Origin: Plantago ovata
Lineage: Eukaryota > Streptophyta > Magnoliopsida > Lamiales > Plantaginaceae
Reading direction: 5' to 3'
Assembly: GCA_028274465.1 (NCBI GenBank)
Contig: CM051456.1
Location: 77,672,753-77,736,752 of the forward strand
Length of the DNA stretch: 64,000 bases
Part shown: positions 54,553 through 64,000 of the stretch, piece after piece
How the letters are laid out: each line of letters opens with the position of its first letter
How positions within the stretch are numbered: the first letter of the stretch is position 1
The notes under the pieces: generated by a model
Told to the model about the DNA's origin: nothing
Databases searched by the model: none
What the model saw: the letters and a program-made list of their open reading frames with translations, nothing else
Program-made: the position numbers and the translations under genes

Positions 54553-55244
54553 TTATTGGTGATCATTGGAGCTCGTGGTGGTGGTCGTAGTTCCATTAAT
54601 AGATCGGATAGGACCAACTCCTCCATCAGTGTTCATGGCATCCTCATTGTCCCTATTGTCTTCATTGTTACTACTGTCACCACCATCATGAATAGTAGAG
54701 TTGCATTGTCGAACACAATCCTCAAGGTTAGCCACCACTGTTATGGAATCTTCCATCCGGTATCTCTCCAATAGGTTGTGAACTGTTGAAGGGGAAAGAG
54801 CAGTGGTATTAGAGCCTCCCTCTCCAACGTTTTACACCCCGAGGAGGTTACAGTAAGCTGCTCGGATATCAGAGGTCTTCTTCCATTTTTTCCAATGCCG
54901 ACCACATTCTCTACGGTTGATGCCCCCGATGTCTATATGGCGCTCCCTTTAGAGGCAGTCGAGGGGCACCCCTAAGAGGGGCTGCGTGTCCATGTCATTA
55001 TGATTTGGAATCAAGCTAGCGATTCAGAACATCGTCACCACTGTCGACTCAAGACTGAATCCGTTGTGGTGAGGTCGTCCCGGTACCTTCCTATTCACTC
55101 GAACCTTGCAGTCCTTGTGACAGATTGCTGACATAATATTTGTTTCAATCCCTTCGGTGGTGCATGAATAGACATAAGAGTGCTCACTCCTGGTGGATTC
55201 TCGCTCCTCCTTTTGGATAAACCGCGACGTTGTTGCAAGAGCCT
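54553..55244 (-). pseudogene. ORF2 C-terminal part of A4, broken
   Basis: Degenerate homologue of the A1 ORF2. Reading the minus strand from 55244 it follows the A1 protein through the region matching ESDHAYLYSR, the block with LIDGHQIDIG (here RHIDIG) and RHWEKK, then the linker and the acidic tail with NEDAMNTDG. At least three in-frame stops or frame changes are visible (near 55020, 54950 and 54835). The last stretch, 54771-54553, is open. The N-terminal part lies beyond the solo LTR at 56414. Clearly non-functional. Confidence 0.78.
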
Positions 55245-56413
55245 TGATGAATGTGTATTTTACACTTTCATTTGAGTCTTTTTCACCTATTTTAGCTATC
55301 TTCTATGTAATTTAGCTATATTTTAGTGTATTTTATTAGAATAGTGTCACGTTTCTCTTTAGTTTTTATTTTACAGGTTTTGGTTGAAAAACGAGGTTTT
55401 CCGGGCAATTATATTGAAGTTGACAAGGAATTGGTGTTCGAGAATCCTAATTGGAGTATCTGAAAGATTCCGGATAGGATTTGAAGTCTAGGGGCCGAAT
55501 CTGGAGGCTAGAAGGTCACTAGAAGGCAGAAACCGAGTCCGAAAAGGGGAAGAAATCCTAAAACGCGTTTTGGGCCGAAAAACACACCCGGGCGAGTCGC
55601 CCGGGACGTGGGGCGAATCGCCCGGTGTGTGGGGCCCTTCGCCCCACACAATTCGAAAGCCTATATATAGTTGCTCAGTTTTCTCCGTTTTTCAGACTTT
55701 TCCAGACCTTTTCTCTCACCTTTCTCTGTAGTTTTAGGTAGGAATTTCCCAGAGCCTGTTCTGGGGGTTCTTAGCTTAGGAGATACTTTTTCTTATTAGT
55801 TTGGAGCTTGTAAGATCGCGATTCTACGGAGATTGACAACCTTCGTTAACATTGTATCTTACAGTTTTTCTACTTATTTTTATATATCTTTCATCATGTT
55901 TTCATTCATTCGTGGTATGAGTTTTGTTGATTGCATGACAACTATGAGTAGCTAAACTTCTCGTTGGTGATAGTATGTGATTTCTTAGCGAAGGGTTGAT
56001 AATTATGCTAATGGCTATATCGCGCATTATACTCTGAGTTGTTGCTTTATTTCTTTGATCTATCTAAATCTATATCTTCGTAGTGTTGAATAATTACAGA
56101 ACACAATTAGACAATTCATTGATCAAAGATCTCCATGCAAGACCGAGGAATTTCCGCATGATTATTAACCCGTTATGCTTTGAATGACCATACTATCACC
56201 AATCTCCATTATCTGTTAAGAAAAACCTTTGCTAAGTCGTCTGCTGTTTTATATTCTTAAGTTAAATTAGATAAAACTAGTTATAGTCCTTAGAGATCGA
56301 CACTCGAGGTTATTCTACTGCTACACTACGGTTTTCGTTGTAGTTGTGAATTGCCTTTGGCTAAATACAAATTTATTTGATTCGTTGGAACCCGACAATC
56401 CAAACGTTCATCA
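55245..56413 (+). repeat. Solo LTR (type A) inside A4 ORF2
   Basis: 1,169 bp, TGATGA...TCATCA, with no internal sequence on either side. Flanks AGCCT (55240-55244) and AGCCC (56414-56418) fit a 5-bp target duplication with one change. GC cluster 55587-55650 has the perfect palindrome CCCGGGCGAGTCGCCCGGG (55587-55605). Formed by LTR-LTR recombination. Confidence 0.87.
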
Positions 56414-56529
56414 AGCCCGTGGCTCGAACGTACCTCTAACGAGATCACTCTCCTTGACATGGTTGTAATCGATCCCTCTCCAGTACTTCATAGTAGCCTA
56501 ATGGGAGTGCTCCTCTCCCTTTGTGGCAT
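56414..56529 (-). pseudogene. ORF2 N-terminal fragment of A4
   Basis: ATG at 56527-56529, directly after the conserved TGTTTGTAG|GAACC acceptor context, then about ten codons before a stop, with a basic N terminus as in A1. Interrupted at 56414 by the solo LTR. With 54553-55244 it makes up one broken ORF2. Confidence 0.65.
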
Positions 56530-56534
56530 GGTTC

Positions 56535-57079
56535 CTACAAACAGCAGTTAATTAGTACCTCGTATGACACAAAACTGACTCATGCATATGCTAATGTAAG
56601 AACGAAACACACTAGTGATAATATCAACAATCGAACTTCGCAAATCCTCCATGTCTTATCTAGCTACCAACATGCAACACACCAAAATAATTTCGACATG
56701 TACATATCGCATTACGCTCGTGCTAGACAACCAATAACCCTAAATATTAAGGCTCAATTCATACCATAGTAGCGAAAATTCTAGCATCATAAATCCTCAA
56801 ACTCATTAATTATGCATTCTACCATCATTTCTATCATTATTACATTAGTAAACACAATCATATGTATGGAATGGAACAAAAAGATACATTGCATAACAAG
56901 ATAAAGACATCTAGTAGCAAAATTCTCAAACCAACAATTCAAGCATAATTGAGCATGCAATTGATAGTGAATAACGTTTCTAATCACACAAACAACCTAC
57001 CCATACATCATATAAGCCTAATTGAAGTACAAATAAGAAAACCCCCAAATTTGAAAAATTAGGGTTCATGTGAAGATAC
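56535..57079 (-). other. Candidate ORF2 leader intron of A4
   Basis: 545 nt, CTGAG|GTATCTTCAC to GCTGTTTGTAG|GAACC on the minus strand, at the same place and nearly the same length as in A1 (2489-3027). A/T-rich, no coding potential. Confidence 0.5.
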
Positions 57080-57299
57080 CTCAGATCTGGAAAATGAATG
57101 CACTAGAGTGAAAGTTGTTCGGATGAAAAGAAAGAGCACGTAATGGGCTTCGGTTGAAGCTAAAGAACACAAAATTTGATGGAAGATTGAAGATTTTATG
57201 AAAGATTGAAGAATTTTCAATTTTTTCGGATTTTGGGGAGTAAGAAGTGAAGAAGATGAAGAAAATGAGGAGAAAGGGGGTTTTCTCCCGTTTTTAATC

Positions 57300-57366
57300 T
57301 GCAGAATTTATGGGGCGAGTCGCCCCGGGTGTGGGGCGATTCGCCCCCACCTCCTGAGGTGGGGAG
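57300..57366 (-). repeat. GC palindrome cluster upstream of the A4 ORF2 leader
   Basis: GGGGCGAATCGCCCC and GGGGCGACTCGCCCC units on the minus strand, then a TATA-like CATAAATTC and a pyrimidine-rich leader. Same arrangement as A1 and A6. Confidence 0.65.
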
Positions 57367-57553
57367 ACGAAACTTTCGAAAAAACGCGGTTTTTAAGTCC
57401 CCGAAAACCATTTTACTCATAAAACCACTCGAAAAAGTTCACTCAAACACAAACATAAGCACAAACGACACAGAGACGAACAAATTCACATAAGAGAAGC
57501 AAATTGTTCATGTATGAATGCATGTAATAAAGCAGTAAAAAAACGATAAAAAC

Positions 57554-57569
57554 TCCGGGTTGCCTCCCG
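57554..57569 (-). other. AGGCAA hairpin after the A4 protease
   Basis: Minus strand ACGGGAGGCAACCCGG: stem with one mismatch relative to A1, invariant loop AGGCAA. Confidence 0.7.
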
Positions 57570-57614
57570 TATAGTGCCATTGTTTATAGTCTTTGACTCG
57601 ACTCCTTCTTGCGC

Positions 57615-58241
57615 CTAGCTCTTCTTCTTGAGGGTACTAGACTTCCCCTTCATGGATCTTCTCCTCATGCCACGAACCTGTGAATAAGAATAAACATAGA
57701 CAGCAAGACCACAGTAGTTAACAGTGTGAGAAGCATTGAAGTGATCAGGTGGATCAGATATGGCTCGCAACACATGTCGCTTGCCATCCACCTCAATGGT
57801 GCAAGTCCTTCGATAAATTTCTATCACGGAGCGTAGTTTAGTCAAGAACGTTCGCCCCAAGAGAACAACATCCCCCATCCCAGGTGTAGACGCCGGCATA
57901 ACTACAAAATTGGTGTATACAGAAGCTTCACCAATCTTAACCAATACGTTCTTCACAACGCCTTCGGGTCTCACAAATGATCCATCCGCCAATTGCACAA
58001 TAGCCTTATGCTCAAATAGATTTCCAAGGCTACTCTTCTAAAACACATTCATTGGGAGCACATTAGAGTAAGATCCCATGTCTAGTGTAGCACGAACATC
58101 TTCAAGTCCACCAATCCCGACCTTAACATCGAAACTTTGAGGGAGTGGTTCGGGATCCTCTTGCTCCTCTTGACTCTCATCAGTACCAAGGTCCTTCTCT
58201 CCTTCCTTGGCTAGTTGGGGTTTTTCATTCTTGCAACACTC
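57615..58241 (-). pseudogene. Protease of A4, broken
   Basis: Athila-type protease read on the minus strand. The acidic lead (EEQEDPEP-like) and the second block VVLLGRTFL are present. The active site has DMGS in place of DTGS (near 58075-58085), which removes a conserved residue of the catalytic loop, and a TAG interrupts the frame near 58041 after NVF. The open part runs 57998-57615. The upstream end is cut at 58241 by the 5' LTR of A6, so A6 inserted in this protease. Confidence 0.85.
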
Positions 58242-59521
58242 TGATGAATGTGTATTTTACACTTTCATTTGAATATTTTTCACCTATTTTAGCTATCCTC
58301 TATGTTAATTTAGCTATATTTTAGTGCATTTTATTAGAATAGTGTCACGTTTCCCTTTAGATTTTATTTTACAGGTTTTGGTTGAAAATCGAGGATTTCC
58401 GGGCAATTATATTGAAGTTGACAAGGAATTGGTGTTCCAGAAGCCTATTTGGAGTATCTGAAGGTTTCCGGATAGGATTTGGAGTCTGGGGGTCGAATCT
58501 GGAGGTTAGAAGGCCACTATAAGTCAGAAACCGAGTCCGGAAAGGGGAAGAAATCCAAAAACGCGTCGAAAACGCGGAATTCCGCGAAAAATACTCCCGG
58601 GCGAACCGCCCGGGACGTGGGGCGAACCGCCCCACACTTATTCATAGCCTATATATAGTTGCTCAGATTTTCTCCGAAATTCATACTTTTCCAGACCTAC
58701 TTTCTCACCTTTCTCTGTAGTTTTAGGTAGGGACTTCCCAGAGCCTGTTCTGGGGGTTCGTAGCTTAGGGGACACTTTTTCATAGCAGATTGGAGCTTGT
58801 AGGATCGCAATTCTTCGGAGATTGACAACCTTCGGTAACATTGTATCTTACAGTTTATTCTACTTATTTTAATATATCTTTCAACATGTTTTCTTCTATG
58901 ATTTCTGTTAATTGCATGCCTATTTTGAGTAGCTAAACTTATCGTTGGTGGTAGTATGTGAATTCTTAGCGAAGGGAAGATAATCATGCTAATGGCTATA
59001 TCGCGCATTATACTCCGTGTTATTGCTTTATTTCGTTGATCAGGCTCAGCCTAAATTCTCGTATGTTGTATTAATTATTATGCACAATTGGACCCTCGTC
59101 GACCTATGCGCATGTTTATCTTCGTAGTGTTGAATAATTACGGAACACAATTGGACAATAGTGCTTGACTTGTCGGTATCATTATCTTCGTAGTGCTTAA
59201 TAATTGCAACAGGACATTAGATTGATCAAAGATCTCCGTGCAAGACCGAGGAATTTACGCATGATTATTGACCCGTTATGCTTTGAAGGATCATACTATC
59301 ACCAATCTCCATTATCTGTTAGAAAAACCTTTGCTATTACGTCTGCTGTTTTTTATATTCTCTAGTTAAATAGATAAAGCTAGTTATAGTCCTGAGAGAA
59401 CGACACTCGAGTCATTCTACTGCTACACTACGGTTTTCGTTGTAGTTGTGGATTGCCTTTGGCTAAATAAAAAATTTATTTGATCCGTTCGCGTTGGAAC
59501 ACGACACCAGCGTGTTCATCA
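58242..59521 (+). repeat. 5' LTR of A6 (type A)
   Basis: 1,280 bp, TGATGA...TCATCA. GC cluster with CCCGGGCGAACCGCCCGGG (58596-58614), then TATATATAGTTGCTCAG near 58650. Followed by the primer site and full gag, so this is a true 5' LTR. Its partner lies outside the window. Confidence 0.9.
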
Positions 59522-59524
59522 AAT

Positions 59525-59542
59525 TGGCGCCGTTGTCGGGGA
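59525..59542 (+). promoter_or_regulatory. Primer binding site of A6 (tRNA-Asp)
   Basis: TGGCGCCGTTGTCGGGGA, one mismatch to the plant tRNA-Asp 3' end complement, three bases after the LTR. Confidence 0.87.
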
Positions 59543-59666
59543 CTATACTCCTTGTTTCTGTTTAATTTGTTTATGTTTTCAGCTTTCGATTCCTAATTCT
59601 ATTAGTTTTAGTTTTCCTTTTTAATCTCTCTCTGATACTGCTTTCCTAGTCTGTTACAGATAGTGT

Positions 59667-61072
59667 ATGCCACATACACGATCTAGGGGAACACCGCTTA
59701 CTGATTCAATTGCTGAGATCGACAGAGTCTACCACCAAAGAAGGCGACTACTTCAAAGGCGTGCACTAGAGGAAATAGAGGATACAGATTTCTCTGAATC
59801 TCTACACAGTCTTTTCAAGGAAATCGACGGAATGGCAGAAGCTAGACCACTGAAAGCATGGGTTCAACCCACCAAGGATCGTATGAGGGGACCGGCGATT
59901 GTTCTTTCGTCTGCAACTCGAGATCTGGAAATCAAGAACCACGCGTTCCAACAACTTTCGAGGTTCTATGGCTTATCAAGGGAAGATGTGATGGGGTACT
60001 TGCACGATATCGATGATTTCGTCAACCAACTCCCACGACCCGGAGCTGAAATAACAACGGATGAGTTGAGGATGAAGGATTTTGCTACGGGACATGGGGA
60101 CAGAGCCAAGTCATGGTTGAGTTCTCTCCCAGCAGGCTCGCTGGACACTTGGGAGAAGGTTTTTTCAGCTTTCATGGAGAAATACTTCCCTCACACCTTG
60201 ACTACCGCGCTAAAGGTGCAAATAACTGGATTCAAGCAGGACTATGATGAGACCATCTACACCGCGTTTGAGAGGTTCCAAGATCTCATGAACAAGTGCC
60301 CTCACCATGGTTTTGAACTTTCTGACCTAGTCCAACACTTCTACAATGGACTAACCTTCGAGAACCAACAAGTGGTGGATTTCCAATGCCGAGGCAATAT
60401 TTGGGAGGAAACCGCAGAAGCCGTCTGGGCAGTTTTCGAAAGGCTTGCTAAGGGTTCGCAGTTCAAGGACCCAAGAGCAATGGTTAGGAGATGTGGACCT
60501 GAAGCTCCACCGACCAAGAAGCCCCTATGTATCGGGGGAATGGGGATCAATTCGAGTGCTTTACCAACGAATTGAAGCAAGTCCTCAAGAGCGCCACCGG
60601 AACAACTGTTTCGAACGAAGTATGCCGAATATGCAAGAACTATGGGCATGGGGCTCATATGTGTAGATCGGAGCTTGCGTATGACGACGACAACTGGGCT
60701 CGAGGAGGCGAAGAGGAAGCCTTTGCTACGGAGTTTGGTACTCAAGAAGTTAGCTACGGACAAGACGGTAGGAATCCTCGAGGTGGATTTTGGAGAAGAG
60801 GATTCCGAAACAATCAAGGATATGCACCGGCTAACCAAACTTATGGTCCTAACCAAGACCGTAGTAGGCTAAACTATGGTAATGATCACTGCGAAAACCC
60901 CGTTCCGAAAGAGCAACCGAAGTCGAAGTCGGCTCAACTGATGGAGAACTTGCAAAAGATGGTTGATCACACCCAAAGTTTCTCAAATGTTATTAAGAAG
61001 ATTCTGAGAAGACTAGGGCAAGGCTTGATAGGTTGGAAGAGAGCACTAGGTTTGCCCATCAAAAGATGCAGG
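59667..61072 (+). pseudogene. gag: Athila-type Gag of A6 (full-length, two frameshifts)
   Basis: The only copy with an intact N terminus: ATG at 59667, MPHTRSRG, 125 nt after the primer site. The gag core with SWLSSLPAGSLDTW, KCPHHGF and QHFYNGL runs to 60515. A missing base near 60518 moves the rest, including the CCHC knuckle CRICKNYGHGAHMC, into another frame (60527-61078). A second missing base near 60980, in a T run, moves the end into the protease frame (61033 on). At 61072 it has GAG where A1 has TAG. Both indels could be real or consensus errors, since the locus borders a gap. Confidence 0.87.
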
Positions 61073-61681
61073 AGTTGATCGACCGAGGAGCAAGTAGGGA
61101 ACAAGGCAAACTGCCTAACAACATTAAAAAGTCGAATTCCATTACATTAGCTGGTGATCTACCTGACGAAATCACCACCAAGAAGGTTGCTAAGTGCGAG
61201 TGTTGCAAGAACGAAGAACTACTACAGGCTAAGGAAGAAGAGAAGGACCTTGGTTCTGACGGAAGTGATGAGGAGGAAGAGGATCCCGAGCCACTCTCTA
61301 AAAGTTTTGATGTTAAGGTAGGGATTGGTGAGCTTGAAGATGTCCGTGCCACACTAGACACGGGATCCTACTCAAACATACTCCCTTTGAATGTATTTGA
61401 AAAGAGTAGTCTTGGAAAACTATCTGAGCATAGGGCTACTGTGCAACTGGCGGATGGATCCTTTATGAGACCCGAAGGCGTTGTGAAAAATGTGTTGGTC
61501 CAGATTGGTGAAGCTTCTGTATACACCAATTTTGTAGTTATGTCGGCGTCTGCACCTGGAACGGGGGATGTCATACTCTTAGGGCGAACGTTCTTGACTA
61601 AACTAAGCTCCGTGATGGATATCTACTAAAGAACTTGCACTATTGAAGTGGATGGCAAACAACAAGTGTTGCAAGCCATAT
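61073..61681 (+). pseudogene. Protease of A6, left copy (stop at 61627)
   Basis: Continues from Gag in frame. Active site LDTGSYSN (about 61354-61377), flap region QLADGSF, and VILLGRTFL. The frame ends at TAA 61627-61629, where A1 has CAA, so the C-terminal ~65 codons are cut off by a nonsense base. The sequence then runs into the gap at 61682. Residues otherwise match A1 closely. Confidence 0.87.
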
Positions 61682-61781
61682 NNNNNNNNNNNNNNNNNNN
61701 NNNNNNNNNNNNNNNNNNNNNNNNNNNNNNNNNNNNNNNNNNNNNNNNNNNNNNNNNNNNNNNNNNNNNNNNNNNNNNNNN
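61682..61781. other. Assembly gap (100 N)
   Basis: Exactly 100 N. The sequence after it (61782-63300) repeats the sequence before it (60139-61681) in order and orientation, including the TAA stop, so the two contig ends overlap and the gap is probably not real. Confidence 0.98.
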
Positions 61782-62715
61782 CGCTGGACACGGGGAGAAG
61801 TTTTTTCAGCTTCATGGAAAAATACGTCCCTCACACTTGACTACCGCGCGCTAAAGGTGCAAATAACTGGATTCAAGCAGGACTATGATGGACATCTACA
61901 CCGCGTTTGAGAGGTCCAAGATCTCATGAACTGGCCCTCACCATGGTGTTTGAACTTTCTGACCTAGTCCAACACTTCTACAATGGACTAACCTTCGAGA
62001 ACCAACAAGTGGTGGATTTCCCAATGCCGAGCGAATTTTGGGAGGAAACGCAGAAGCCGTCTGGGCAGTTTTTCGAAAGGCTTGCTAAGGGTTCGCAGTT
62101 CAGGACCCAAGAGCAATGGTTAGGAGATGTGGACCTGAAGCTCCACCGCCAAAAGCCCCTATGTATCGGGGAATGGGGATCAATTCGAGTGCTTTAACAC
62201 GAATTGAAGCAAGTCCTCAAGAGCGCCACCGGAACAACTGTTTCGAACGAAGTATGCCGATATGCAAGAACTATGGGCATGGGGCTCATATGTAGATCGG
62301 AGCTTGCGTATGACGACGACAACTGGGCTCGAGGAGGGAGAAGAGGAAGCCTTTGCTACGGATTTTTGGTACTCAAGAAGTTAGCTACGGACAAGACGTA
62401 GGATCCTCGAGGTGGATTTTGGAGAAGAGATTCCGAAACTCACAAGGATATGCACCGGCTAACCAAACTTATGGCCTAACCAAGACCGTAGTAGGCTAAA
62501 CTATGGTAATGATCACTGCGAAAAACCCGTTCCGAAAGAGCAACCGAAGTCGAAGTCGGCTCACTGATGAGAACTTGCAAAAGATGGTTGATCACACCCA
62601 AATTTTCTCAAATGTTATTAAGAGATTCTGAGAAACTAGGGCAAGGCTTGATAGGTTGGAAGAGAGCACGAGGTTTGCCCATCAAAAGATGCCAGGTTGA
62701 TCGCCGAGGAGCAAG
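61782..62715 (+). pseudogene. Gag of A6, redundant copy beside gap
   Basis: Repeats 60139-61072. More than twenty one-base omissions and insertions, concentrated in its first ~900 bases and absent further on, destroy every frame (for example SLDTW and the zinc-knuckle region). This gradient is what an unpolished contig end looks like, and selection would not produce it. It should not be counted as a gene. Confidence 0.85.
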
Positions 62716-63473
62716 TAGGGAACAAGGCAACTGCCTAACAACATAAAAAGTCGAATTCCATTACATTAGCTGGTGATCTACCTGACGAAATCACCACCAA
62801 GAAGGTTGCTAAGTGCGAGTGTTGCAAGAACGAAGAACTACTACAGGCTAAGGAAGAAGAGAAGGACCTTGGTTCTGACGGAAGTGATGAGGAGGAAGAG
62901 GATCCCGAGCCACTCTCTAAAAGTTTTGATGTTAAGGTAGGGATTGGTGAGCTTGAAGATGTCCGTGCCACACTAGACACGGGATCCTACTCAAACATAC
63001 TCCCTTTGAATGTATTTGAAAAGAGTAGTCTTGGAAAACTATCTGAGCATAGGGCTACTGTGCAACTGGCGGATGGATCCTTTATGAGACCCGAAGGCGT
63101 TGTGAAAAATGTGTTGGTCCAGATTGGTGAAGCTTCTGTATACACCAATTTTGTAGTTATGTCGGCGTCTGCACCTGGAACGGGGGATGTCATACTCTTA
63201 GGGCGAACGTTCTTGACTAAACTAAGCTCCGTGATGGATATCTACTAAAGAACTTGCACTATTGAAGTGGATGGCAAACAACAAGTGTTGCAAGCCATAT
63301 CTGATCCACCTGATCCGCCTGATATTCCTTTCACTACTCACTACTGTGGTCTTGCAGCCTATGTTCTTTCTTATTCACAGGTTCGTGGCATGGAGAGGAG
63401 ATCAATGAAGGGGAATCCTAGTACCCGAAAAAGAAGAGATAGGCGCAGACAGGAGTCGAGTCAAAGACTTTAA
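62716..63473 (+). pseudogene. Protease of A6, redundant copy, with the 3' end
   Basis: From about 62750 to 63300 it appears identical to 61131-61681, including the DTGS site and the TAA (63246-63248). It then supplies the C-terminal part missing on the other side of the gap (63267 on, matching the A1 end). A missing base near 63425 shifts the end frame to a stop at 63473, beyond the position of the A1 stop. Taken with 61073-61681 it represents one broken protease gene. Confidence 0.85.
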
Positions 63474-63486
63474 ACAATGACGCTAT

Positions 63487-63502
63487 CCGGGAGGCAACCT
63501 GG
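63487..63502 (+). other. AGGCAA hairpin after the A6 protease
   Basis: CCGGG AGGCAA CCTGG: the stem keeps pairing as RNA through a G-U pair; loop invariant. Confidence 0.7.
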
Positions 63503-64000
63503 AGTTTTTATCGCTTTCTTTACCGCTTTATTGCATGCATTCATTCTTCAACTATTTGCTTCTCGTATGCGAATTTGTTCATGTCTGTGTCGTATATGTT
63601 TATGTTTGAGTGAGATTTTTCGAGTGGTTTTATGAGAAAATTGGTTTTGGGGATTAAAACCGCGTTTTCGGACGAAAGGACCGTCTCCCCGCATTGGGGA
63701 GCGGGGGGCGAATCGCCCAGTGTGGGGCGACTCGCCCCACACCAGGGGCGACTCGCCCCACAGTCCCAGTAGTAAAAAAAACACGGATTTCCCCTCTTTG
63801 GCTCATTTTCTTCATATCTTCATCATTCCTCCTTCCCAACAACCGAAAATCGCGATTTCACCTTCAAAATCTCATAACTTCTTCATTTCTTGACCAAATT
63901 TAGTGTTCTTTAGGTTGAACCGAAGCCTATTACGTGATCTATCTTTTCATCCGAACAAATTTCATCCTAATGTATTAGATTTTCAGATCTGAGGTATCTT
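63503..64000 (+). other. Spacer and GC palindrome cluster of A6 before ORF2
   Basis: GC cluster 63700-63766 with GGGCGAATCGCCC (63706-63718) and two GGGGCGACTCGCCCC-type units, then a CT-rich leader and the candidate donor CTGAG|GTATCTT at 63991-64000. ORF2 would start about 540 bp beyond the window if arranged as in A1. No coding sequence is supported here. Confidence 0.7.

Noticed and set aside
56521..56987. Short ORFs at 56521-56769 and 56787-56987
   Set aside because: They lie in the candidate leader intron of A4; no similarity to anything and no conservation in A1.

Overview
This is plant nuclear DNA made almost entirely of nested LTR retrotransposons. I found no host gene, rRNA, tRNA, CRISPR array or bacterial or phage gene. 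A flowering plant is indicated by primer-binding sites matching plant tRNA-Asp and tRNA-iMet, by Athila-type (Ty3/gypsy) gag and protease, by an Athila-type extra ORF, and by a Sirevirus-type (Ty1/copia) element with a coiled-coil Gag and an extra 3' ORF. The species cannot be read from the sequence.

Layout. A1 (1-7044, +) is an Athila-like element cut by the window start: gag, protease, a plant-transposon-protein ORF (here ORF2), 3' LTR. It sits inside the protease of A0 (7045-10005, +), whose 3' LTR sits inside a gag fragment (10006-10370). S1 (+) is a truncated Sirevirus-like copy: the end of its extra ORF (here ORF-X) and a 3' LTR. That LTR is split into 13106-13880 and 34004-34832 by S2, a structurally complete minus-strand Sirevirus-like element (13881-34003) flanked by the 5-bp duplication AAGTG. 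S3 (-, 34833-39963 and 47059-49782) is a third copy, interrupted by a composite of Athila-like pieces (39964-47058). That composite includes A3, a chimera with a divergent gag-like ORF and two unlike LTRs. Then come two inverted copies of a third LTR type (49783-51381), a Tat-type protease scrap (51382-51803), the minus-strand Athila-like A4 (51804-58241) carrying a solo LTR (55245-56413), and A6 (58242-64000, +), which runs off the window.

How the parts work together. S2 encodes Gag, protease, integrase, RT-RNase H and ORF-X, but all except gag are broken here. The Athila-like copies keep gag, protease and ORF2 but show no RT, RNase H or integrase between protease and ORF2. They therefore look like a non-autonomous lineage that would depend on enzymes supplied by another element.

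Two runs of 100 N (25141-25240 and 61682-61781) are assembly gaps. Each is flanked by the same sequence on both sides (about 4.3 kb and 1.5 kb), so parts of S2 and A6 are probably counted twice.

The most interesting unexplained structure is non-coding. (i) GC-rich near-palindromes have arms that change together between copies and sit just 5' of the LTR TATA box and of the ORF2 leader. (ii) A hairpin array with a conserved 7-nt loop and co-varying arms follows pol in the Sirevirus-like copies. (iii) The heptamer TTGCTGA is very dense across the Sirevirus-like element. (iv) ORF-X contains three in-frame intron-like segments of 72-75 nt. (v) An 80-nt intron-like segment would join gag to pol in frame.
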